From: Pseudomonas poae
Lineage (GTDB): Bacteria; Pseudomonadota; Gammaproteobacteria; Pseudomonadales; Pseudomonadaceae
NCBI GenBank assembly: GCA_004000515.1
Contig: CP034537.1
Span: 4,106,001 to 4,170,000, forward strand
DNA: 64,000 nucleotides
Direction: 5' to 3'
The position numbers and the translations under genes are program-made. The notes below the pieces were generated by a model. The model was not told where the DNA came from, ran no database searches, and saw only the letters and a list, made by a program, of their open reading frames with translations. This document shows, piece by piece, positions 56,656 through 64,000 of this stretch (its first letter is position 1; each line of letters opens with the position of its first letter).

Positions 56656-56879
56656 AACCATATCCCTCTGCACCAGACTCCATCACTGGAGTATCATCCA
56701 GTTTATCCGTCCTAACCCGAATAAATAAGGTTGACTGCGCTGACCTTTTTTACCCACTGTGGGTTCTATTGGTTGTAACACCGATTTGCCGATAGTCAAG
56801 GCGACCAGTCGGTCAGAGTTGAAATTCTGACAGGTCGCCCCCACCACTGTATTTGAACCACTGACGAACCTTTCTTTCC

Positions 56880-57249
56880 ATGCATGCAAACAGCCAGATT
56901 CGACTAACATTCAATCAGGATCGACCGGATCAGGACCATGATGACGACGGTTCTGCAGGCATTGCTGTTCAGGGAGGCCAAGCCTGCCTTACAGGCACCG
57001 CCGATGTATAAGGTGGTTTTGTTCAATGATGACTACACACCGATGGATTTCGTGGTCGAAGTGCTCGAGGTGTTTTTTAACCTGAACCGCGAGTTGGCGA
57101 CCAAGGTAATGCTGGCCGTTCACACAGAAGGACGGGCAGTATGTGGAGTGTTTACCCGCGACATCGCCGAGACAAAGGCCATGCAGGTCAACCAGTACGC
57201 CAGGGAAAGCCAGCATCCGCTACTCTGTGAAATCGAGAAGGACGGTTAA
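56880..57249 (+). CDS. clpS: ATP-dependent Clp protease adaptor ClpS; broken by one indel
   Basis: About 122 residues. ClpS binds N-degron substrates and hands them to ClpAP. The core [20 protein letters not shown] and the [11 protein letters not shown] groove are present. The true start is ATG 56880, giving [25 protein letters not shown]. One extra G in GGG 56972-56974 breaks the frame just before [13 protein letters not shown]. The ATG at 56938 is only an artefact of that break. Confidence 0.92.
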
Positions 57250-57278
57250 CGCCGACCACTTGGGTATGAGGTGAAGCT

Positions 57279-59549
57279 ATGTTAAACCGCGAGCTCGAAG
57301 TCACCCTCAATCTTGCCTTCAAGGAGGCCCGTTCGAAGCGTCATGAGTTCATGACCGTCGAACACCTGCTGCTGGCACTTTTGGATAACGAAGCTGCCGC
57401 CACCGTTCTGCGTGCGTGCGGCGCCAACCTCGACAAACTCAAGCATGACCTGCAGGAGTTTATTGACTCCACAACGCCACTTATTCCCGTCCACGATGAA
57501 GACCGTGAAACCCAGCCAACCCTGGGCTTCCAGCGAGTACTTCAACGTGCTGTTTTCCATGTGCAAAGCTCCGGTAAGCGTGAAGTCACAGGCGCCAATG
57601 TGCTTGTGGCGATCTTCAGCGAACAGGAAAGCCAGGCAGTGTTCCTGCTCAAGCAGCAGAGCGTTGCCCGTATCGATGTCGTCAACTACATCGCCCACGG
57701 TATCTCCAAGGTGCCTGGGCACGGCGATCATTCCGAGGGTGAGCAGGATATGCAGGACGACGAGGGCGGTGAGTCTTCTTCTTCGGGCAATCCACTGGAT
57801 GCCTATGCCAGTAACCTCAATGAGCTGGCGCGCCAGGGGCGGATCGATCCGCTGGTGGGGCGTGAGCTTGAGGTTGAGCGTGTAGCGCAGATCCTTGCAC
57901 GTCGTCGCAAGAACAATCCGTTGCTGGTGGGTGAGGCGGGCGTGGGTAAAACCGCGATTGCCGAAGGGCTGGCCAAGCGCATTGTCGATAACCAGGTGCC
58001 TGACCTGTTGGCCAACAGCGTCGTCTACTCCCCTTGACCTGGGCGCGTTGCTCGCCGGGACCAAGTACCGTGGCGATTTCGAGAAGCGCTTCAAGGCGCT
58101 GCTCGGCGAGCTGAAAAAGCGTCCGCAAGCCATCCTGTTTATCGATGAGATCCACACCATCATTGGTGCCGGTGCGGCATCCGGTGGGGTGATGGACGCC
58201 TCCAACCTTCTCAAGCCATTGCTGTCGTCGGGTGATATCCGCTGCATCGGCTCGACCACGTTCCAGGAATTCCGCGGGATCTTCGAAAAAGATCGCGCGC
58301 TGGCACGTCGTTTCCAGAAAGTTGATGTGTCCGAACCTTCGGTTGAAGACACCATTGGCATCCTGCGCGGGCTGAAGGGGCGCTTTGAGGCGCACCACGG
58401 CATCGAATACACCGATGAGGCGTTGCGTTCTGCCGCCGAGTTGGCGTCACGCTATATCAATGACCGGCACATGCCGGACAAGGCCATCGACGTGATCGAC
58501 GAGGCGGGGGCGTATCAGCGCCTGCAGCCGGTCGAGAAGCGTGTGAAACGCATCGACGTGCCTCAGGTCGAGGACATCGTGGCCAAGATCGCGCGGATTC
58601 CGCCTAAGCATGTCAACAGCTCCGACAAGGAGTTGCTGCGTAACCTGGAGCGTGACCTCAAGCTCACCGTGTTCGGCCAGGATGCGGCGATCGACGCGCT
58701 GTCTACCGCGATCAAGCTTTCGCGTGCGGGTCTCAAGTCGCCGGACAAGCCGGTCGGTTCGTTCCTGTTCGCAGGGCCTACCGGCGTCGGCAAGACCGAA
58801 GCGGCGCGGCAATTGGCCAAGGCCATGGGTATTGAGCTGGTGCGCTTCGACATGTCCGAGTACATGGAGCGTCATACTGTGTCGCGCCTGATCGGTGCGC
58901 CTCCGGGGTACGTCGGTTTCGACCAGGGCGGTCTATTGACCGAAGCGATCACCAAACAACCGCATTGCGTATTGCTGCTCGATGAAATCGAGAAGGCGCA
59001 CCGGAAGTCTTCAACCTGCTGCTGCAGGTCATGGATCACGGGACCCTCACCGACAACAACGGGCGCAAGGCGGATTTCCGCAACGTCATCGTGATCATGA
59101 CCACTAACGCCGGTGCCGAAACGGCCGCGCGAGCCTCGATCGGCTTCAGCCATCAGGATCACTCTTCCGATGCGATGGAAGTGATCAAGAAGAGCTTTAC
59201 GCCGGAGTTCCGCAACCGTCTGGACACCATTATCCAGTTTGGTCGCCTCAGTCATGAGGTTATCAAAAGCGTGGTGGACAAGTTCCTTACCGAGCTCCAA
59301 GCGCAGTTGGAAGACAAGCGCGTGCAGCTGGAAGTGACGGATGCGGCGCGCAGCTGGCTGGCCGAAGGCGGTTACGATGCGGCAATGGGTGCTCGCCCAA
59401 TGGCGCGTCTGATCCAGGACAAGATCAAGCGGCCGTTGGCCGAGGAGATCCTGTTTGGCGAGCTTTCCGACCATGGCGGCGTAGTGCATATCGATCTGAA
59501 GGACGGCGAGCTGACCTTCGAATTCGAAACCACGGCTGAAATGGCCTGA
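57279..59549 (+). CDS. clpA: ATP-dependent Clp protease ATPase subunit ClpA; broken by two indels
   Basis: 756 residues, the normal length. It unfolds proteins and feeds them to ClpP. The N-domain ([22 protein letters not shown]) binds ClpS. Two AAA+ modules are seen: GEAGVGKT and GPTGVGKT, with Walker [10 protein letters not shown] and [11 protein letters not shown]. One extra C in CCCC 58030-58033 (repair: [13 protein letters not shown]) and one missing C at CC 59001-59002 (repair: [13 protein letters not shown]). It follows clpS by 29 bases. Confidence 0.95.
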
Positions 59550-59566
59550 TCGCTGATCGCTATACA

Positions 59567-59594
59567 GCAAAAGGCGCCGAAAGGCGCCTTTTGC
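59567..59594 (+). terminator. Terminator of clpA
   Basis: GCAAAAGGCGCC pairs exactly with GGCGCCTTTTGC over the tetraloop GAAA, 17 bases after the clpA stop. Confidence 0.92.
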
Positions 59595-59642
59595 TGTGTG
59601 CATAATCAGGCCGACCGCTCTTTCATGGCCTCTGAAGATCCA

Positions 59643-59733
59643 CTGTGGGAGCTGGCTTGCCTGCGATAGCGGTGTATCAGTCACGCACGGGCAGACTGAA
59701 CCATCGCTATCGCAGGCAAGCCAGCTCCCACAG
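59643..59733. repeat. REP doublet (perfect 28-base arms)
   Basis: TGTGGGAGCTGGCTTGCCTG..CGATAGCG is repeated as its exact complement, with a spacer that starts GTGTATCAGTCACGC. It lies between the convergent clpA and infA genes. It is the most perfect of the REP doublets in the window, which suggests that it is recent or maintained. Confidence 0.93.
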
Positions 59734-59770
59734 GGTCAAGCAGTGATTGGTAAATAGCGCACACACAAAA

Positions 59771-59791
59771 ACGCCCGGCATAACCGGGCGT
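59771..59791 (-). terminator. Terminator of infA
   Basis: ACGCCCGG pairs with CCGGGCGT over CATAA, with TTTTTG following in the minus direction; 15 bases past the infA stop. Confidence 0.88.
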
Positions 59792-59806
59792 CTTGTATTG
59801 ACTTGC

Positions 59807-60025
59807 TTAGCGAGCGCGGTAAGTGATGCGCCCTTTGCTCAAGTCATAGGGCGTCAGCTCGACGCGCACTTTGTCACCGGTAAGAATACGAATGTAGTTC
59901 TTGCGCATCTTGCCGGAGATATGCGCGGTTACGACGTGCCCATTTTCCAACTCCACACGAAACATGGTGTTGGGCAGGGTGTCGACGACAGTGCCTTCCA
60001 TTTCGAAGCTGTCTTCTTTCGACAT
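59807..60025 (-). CDS. infA: Translation initiation factor IF-1
   Basis: 72 residues, intact, a single S1/OB domain that binds the ribosomal A site during initiation. The sequence ([38 protein letters not shown]) is nearly invariant in gamma-proteobacteria. Confidence 0.98.
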
Positions 60026-60125
60026 GCAGTAAAGCCCTCGGTATCCAGTGAATGGCCCGGTGCAACTGCGCCAGGCAAAAGCGGCGTGCATTGTGCCCGA
60101 AAAAGGGTGTTTAAGCCAAGGGGTT

Positions 60126-60832
60126 CTAGTTAAGCGTGACCCATCTTTGATTAATCAGCAGTTCTATGGGCCGATATTGGGTCTTGTAGTTCATCTTTTT
60201 GCAGTTTTTGATCCAGTAGCCGAGGTACACCGCCTCCAGCTCCAGGCGCAATGCCTCGCCAATTTGCCAGAGAATCGCAAAACGTCCCAGGCTGCGACGC
60301 TCCTCGGTCGGTTCATAGAAGGTGTAGACCGCCGATAGACCGTTCGGCAGTAAATCGGTCACGGCCACCGCGACCAGGCGGCCATTCGCACGAAACTCGT
60401 AGAAACGCGAGAAGGGCAGGTCGCGCACCAGGAATGTTGAGAACTGGTCGCGGCTGGGGGGAACATATCGCCGTCAGCGTGCCGTTGCTCGATATAGCGT
60501 TGGTAGAGGTCGAAATACTCTTCGGTAAACCGCGGCTTGGCCGATGTCACCGTCAGGTCGGCATTGCGCTTGAGGATGCGCTTCTGATTGCGTTCTGGCA
60601 GGAACTGCGCCACGGGAATACGGGCCGGCACGCAGGCATTGCAGTTCTGGCAATGAGGTCGGTACAAGTGATCGCCACTGCGCCGAAAGCCCATCTCCGA
60701 CAGGTCGGCGTAGACATGCACGTCCATAGGCTGGCTGGGGTCGAGGAACAGCGTGGTGGCCTGCTCGTCGGGCAGATAGCTGCAAGAGTGAGGTTGAGTG
60801 GCATAAAACTTCAAGCGCGCCAACTCGGTCAT
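60126..60832 (-). CDS. ate: Aminoacyl-tRNA protein transferase (Ate/Bpt type); broken by one indel
   Basis: About 235 residues. It adds an amino acid (Leu in bacterial Bpt enzymes) to proteins starting with Asp or Glu, marking them for ClpS/ClpAP. It shows the N-terminal Cys motif ([25 protein letters not shown]) and [20 protein letters not shown] near the end. The start is ATG 60832 ([15 protein letters not shown]). One G is missing in GGGGGG 60456-60461 (repair: [19 protein letters not shown]). 55 bases follow aat in the same direction. Confidence 0.92.
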
Positions 60833-60887
60833 GATCAACCCTCGGATAAGCTTTGAAATAAGTGTAAGCCAGGTGCGCGCATGTCGC

Positions 60888-61567
60888 CTAAGAAACCCAT
60901 GGTCCAGCGTTGGGTTGGTCCAGATGGTCGCGCAGGAAACCTGCGAAGTCGCTACGGGATATGGCGCGGGCACCCAGGCTGTGCAAATGATCGTTGGGCA
61001 TCTGGCAGTCGATCAATACAAAGCCCCAGGTTTGCAATTGACGGGTCAAGGTGGCGAAGCCGAATTTCGAGGCGTTGTCGGCGCGACTGAACATGGATTC
61101 ACCAAAAACAATTGACCCATTGCCAGCCCATACAGGCCTCCCACCAATTTGCCGTCGTCCCACACTTCCACCGAATGGGCGTGGCCGCGACGATGCAATT
61201 CCAGGTAGGCGCTCTGTATGCCCTCGGTGATCCAGGTGCCATCGGCATAGGCGCGGGGTGCGGCGCAGGCCTGGATGACGGCGGCGAAATCCTGGTCGAA
61301 CGTCACCGTGTAGCGCTGCTGGCGCAATAACTTGCCCAGGCTGCGGGACACGTGCAATTCGTCGGGGAATATCACGGTGCGCGGGTCTGGTGACCACCAG
61401 AGAATCGGCTGGCCTTGCGAAAACCATGGAAAGCAGCCGTGGCGGTAGGCTTGCACCAGTCGCTCGGCCGACAGGTCGCCGCCGGCGGCGAGCAGGCCGT
61501 TGGGTTCGCGCATGGCTTTGGCCAGCGGCGGGAATGTCAGTGAGTCGCGTTGTAGCCAGGTCAGCAT
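60888..61567 (-). CDS. aat: Leucyl/phenylalanyl-tRNA protein transferase; broken by one indel
   Basis: About 226 residues. It adds Leu or Phe to proteins starting with Lys or Arg, making N-degrons for ClpS. Diagnostic segments are [54 protein letters not shown] and [14 protein letters not shown]. The ATG at 61567 (MLTWLQRDS) agrees with homologues. One T is missing opposite AAAAA 61104-61108 (repair: [12 protein letters not shown]). Confidence 0.95.
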
Positions 61568-62065
61568 GGTATCCAGGCTTGCGGAAGGGGAGAGGAGTGG
61601 CAGGTATGGCACCTGTCGCGGCAGTGCTGATTATTGTCGACGCAGCGTCATCGGGCCAGCCCGAATCGGGCATTGAGGTGGATTAGCGTTAGCGGGTGTT
61701 TCTGCAACTCTATGCCGGGGATGCGGTCGTAATCGGGTTCGGGCAATGCAGGCCATTTGCCAAGCTGGCCTGGATTGGTAAAAACAGCTCATAAGCCTTT
61801 GTCAGCAAAGGCAATGCATGCTCAAATTGAACATGTTGTGACACTTAAATTGGCTATGCTGCTGGGTAAGGGGCAAGGGCGTGGCATCGCGGACACAAAC
61901 CCGTACAATGCGGCCTTTGTGGCGCTTTCGTCATTTCGCCAAGCAATCGCCCAGTGTTAAAAGTAGATTCAACGACGCTCGTTCATTTTTCAACTGCTCG
62001 GATTGGGCAGTATTTATCGTCATTCAATAGATGGACGCGCTAAAAGGCGCAGGAAAAGACTCGTT
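61568..62065. other. Divergent promoter region between aat and ftsK, no gene seen
   Basis: 498 bases. There is a possible -10 TACAAT at about 61905 without a good -35. An AT-rich stretch around 61945-62040 precedes ftsK. I find no coding frame with a ribosome site and no tRNA. Confidence 0.5.
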
Positions 62066-64000
62066 TTGAAGAAATCCGCCGCAACACCTAAAGCAGCAGT
62101 CGTGCCGGCCTGGCGCCAGCACCTGCACTATCGACTCAAGGAAGGCGCGCTGATCGCCATCGGCGCCCTGTGCCTGTTCCTGATGATGGCCTTGCTCACC
62201 TATGGCAAGGACGATCCGGGCTGGAGCCACAACAGCAAGATCGAAGACGTGCAGAACTTCGGCGGCCCCGCCGGTTCCTACAGCGCCGATATCCTGTTCA
62301 TGGTGCTTGGCTACTTCGCCTATATTTTTCCGCTGTTGCTGGCCATCAAGACCTGGCAGATCTTCCGCCAGCGCCATGAACCGTGGCAGTGGAGCGGCTG
62401 GCTGTTCTCCTGGCGCCTGATCGGCCTGGTGTTCCTGGTGTTGTCTGGCGCGGCGCTGGCGCATATCCACTTCCATGCACCCACCGGCCTGCCGGCGGGC
62501 GCTGGCGGGGCGCTGGGCGAAAGCCTTGGCGACCTGGCGCGCAAGACCCTGAATATCCAGGGCAGCACCCTGATGTTTATCGCGCTGTTCCTGTTCGGCC
62601 TCACCGTGTTCACCGACCTGTCGTGGTTCAAGGTGATGGACGTGACCGGCAAGATCACCCTCGACCTGCTGGAGCTGTTCCAGGGCGCTGCCAACCGCTG
62701 GTGGGCGGCCCGTGTCGACCGCAAGCGCATGGTTGCGCAACTGCGTGAGGTAGACACCCGTGTCAACGAGGTGGTGGCGCCAAGCACCCCGGATCGCCGC
62801 GAGCAGGCCAAGGTCAAGGAACGCCTGATCGAACGCGAGCAAGCCCTGAGCAAACACATGTCGGACCGCGAGAAGCAGGTGCCGCCGGTGATCGCTCCCG
62901 CGCCGCCCAAGCCTGCCGAACCGAGCCACCGCGTACAGAAAGAAAAGCAGGCGCCGCTGTTTGTCGACAGCGCCGTCGAAGGCACGTTGCCGCCGATTTC
63001 GATTCTCGACCCGGCCGAAAAGAAACAACTCAACTACTCCCCAGAATCCCTGGCCGCTGTTGGTCACCTGCTGGAAATCAAGCTCAAGGAATTCGGCGTC
63101 GAAGTGTCGGTGGATTCGATCCATCCCGGCCCGGTGATCACCCGTTACGAGATCCAGCCGGCTGCCGGTGTCAAGGTCAGCCGCATCTCCAACCTGGCCA
63201 AGGATTTGGCGCGCTCCCTGGCCGTGACCAGCGTGCGAGTGGTGGAAGTGATTCCCGGCAAGACCACCGTGGGTATCGAGATTCCCAACGAAGACCGCCA
63301 GATCGTGCGCTTCTCCGAAGTGCTGTCGACGCCGGAATACGACAACTTCAAGTCCCCGGTTACCTTGGCCCTGGGCCACGACATCGGCGGCAAGCCGGTG
63401 ATCACCGACCTGGCGAAAATGCCTCACCTGCTGGTAGCCGGTACAACCGGTTCGGGTAAGTCGGTGGGTGTGAACGCCATGATCCTGTCGATCCTGTTCA
63501 AGTCCGGCCCGGAAGACGCCAAGCTGATCATGATCGACCCGAAGATGTTGGAACTGTCGATCTACGAAGGCATTCCGCACCTGCTGTGCCCGGTCGTCAC
63601 CGACATGAAGGACGCCGCCAACGCCTTGCGCTGGAGCGTGGCCGAGATGGAGCGCCGCTACAAGCTGATGGCGAAGATGGGCGTGCGTAACCTGTCGGGC
63701 TTCAACGCCAAGATCAAGGAAGCCCACGAGCGCGGCGAGACCATTGATGACCCGTTGTACAAGCGCGAAAGCATTCACGACGAAGCGCCAAAACTGACCA
63801 AGCTGCCCACCATCGTGGTGGTGGTCGACGAATTCGCCGACATGATGATGATCGTCGGCAAGAAGGTTGAAGAACTGATCGCACGCATCGCCCAGAAGGC
63901 CCGTGCCGCCGGTATCCACTTGATCCTCGCCACCCAGCGTCCGTCGGTGGATGTGATCACCGGCCTGATCAAGGCCAACATCCCGACGCGCATGGCGTTC
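62066..64000 (+). CDS. ftsK: DNA translocase FtsK (N-terminal and motor part; cut by window end)
   Basis: 645 codons are present, unbroken. FtsK sits at the division septum and pumps DNA to resolve chromosome dimers. Four membrane helices lie in the first about 200 residues ([36 protein letters not shown] and others). A Pro/Lys-rich linker follows, then the alpha/beta motor domains with Walker A GTTGSGKS near residue 459 and Walker [18 protein letters not shown] near 585. The start is the TTG at 62066 ([11 protein letters not shown]), with AGGAAAAG upstream, as there is no ATG at the expected place. The C-terminal gamma domain lies outside the window. Confidence 0.94.
   Translation, partial: MKKSAATPKAAVVPAWRQHLHYRLKEGALIAIGALCLFLMMALLTYGKDDPGWSHNSKIEDVQNFGGPAGSYSADILFMVLGYFAYIFPLLLAIKTWQIFRQRHEPWQWSGWLFSWRLIGLVFLVLSGAALAHIHFHAPTGLPAGAGGALGESLGDLARKTLNIQGSTLMFIALFLFGLTVFTDLSWFKVMDVTGKITLDLLELFQGAANRWWAARVDRKRMVAQLREVDTRVNEVVAPSTPDRREQAKVKERLIEREQALSKHMSDREKQVPPVIAPAPPKPAEPSHRVQKEKQAPLFVDSAVEGTLPPISILDPAEKKQLNYSPESLAAVGHLLEIKLKEFGVEVSVDSIHPGPVITRYEIQPAAGVKVSRISNLAKDLARSLAVTSVRVVEVIPGKTTVGIEIPNEDRQIVRFSEVLSTPEYDNFKSPVTLALGHDIGGKPVITDLAKMPHLLVAGTTGSGKSVGVNAMILSILFKSGPEDAKLIMIDPKMLELSIYEGIPHLLCPVVTDMKDAANALRWSVAEMERRYKLMAKMGVRNLSGFNAKIKEAHERGETIDDPLYKRESIHDEAPKLTKLPTIVVVVDEFADMMMIVGKKVEELIARIAQKARAAGIHLILATQRPSVDVITGLIKANIPTRMAF

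Noticed and set aside
56938..57249. clpS starting at ATG 56938
   Set aside because: The resulting first 15 residues do not fit ClpS, whereas the frame from 56880 with one G removed gives the typical N-terminus.

Overview
The window is a 64 kb piece of chromosome from a Pseudomonas, most likely of the P. fluorescens group. The signs are the fused nuoCD gene inside a 13-gene nuo operon, the block cspD / clpS-clpA / infA / ate / aat / ftsK beside both icd and idh, the REP doublets built on a GTGGGAGC..GGCTTGCC core, and protein sequences that read as Pseudomonas throughout. It is mostly core genome with two accessory blocks in the first 27 kb.

Layout. 1-3.2 kb: a FUSC membrane protein (cut by the window edge), a GapN-type aldehyde dehydrogenase and a DyP peroxidase. 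3.4-7.2 kb: a compact operon that I read as a bufferin-type RiPP locus. It has two different small Cys-rich exported precursors, a DoxX membrane protein, a DUF692/MNIO modifying enzyme, a DUF2063 partner and two exported alpha/beta-hydrolase-fold proteins. 7.2-13 kb: a Tat-exported beta carbonic anhydrase, two MFS exporters, several small proteins and an arylamine N-acetyltransferase. 13.2-26.3 kb: type VI secretion genes tssA-B-C-hcp-E-F-G-clpV-vgrG-tssK, with no tssJ, tssL or tssM beside them. 26.4-26.9 kb: an antitoxin next to a toxin gene that has lost its middle. 27.1-42 kb: nuoA-N (complex I), on the minus strand. 42.7-56.3 kb: aceA, a secretin-domain protein, a GNAT enzyme, a RoxA-type oxygenase, purB-hflD-mnmA-nudJ, a serine hydrolase lipoprotein, idh and icd. 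56.4-64 kb: cspD, clpS-clpA, infA, ate, aat and the start of ftsK.

How the genes work together. Three enzymes that compete for or produce flux at isocitrate (AceA, Idh, Icd) lie within about 14 kb of each other and next to complex I, which reoxidises the NADH made downstream. ClpS, ClpA, Ate and Aat form a nearly complete bacterial N-degron pathway. The buf genes would make, modify and export copper-binding peptides.

Sequence quality. I count about 41 small indels, nearly all one base in a short homopolymer, that break otherwise normal full-length genes. They hit core genes such as nuoL, clpA and aceA as often as accessory ones, so I read them as sequencing or assembly errors, not gene decay. 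Each affected gene is given here as one feature over its intended extent, with the break position stated. The stretch 44.0-56.9 kb shows none.
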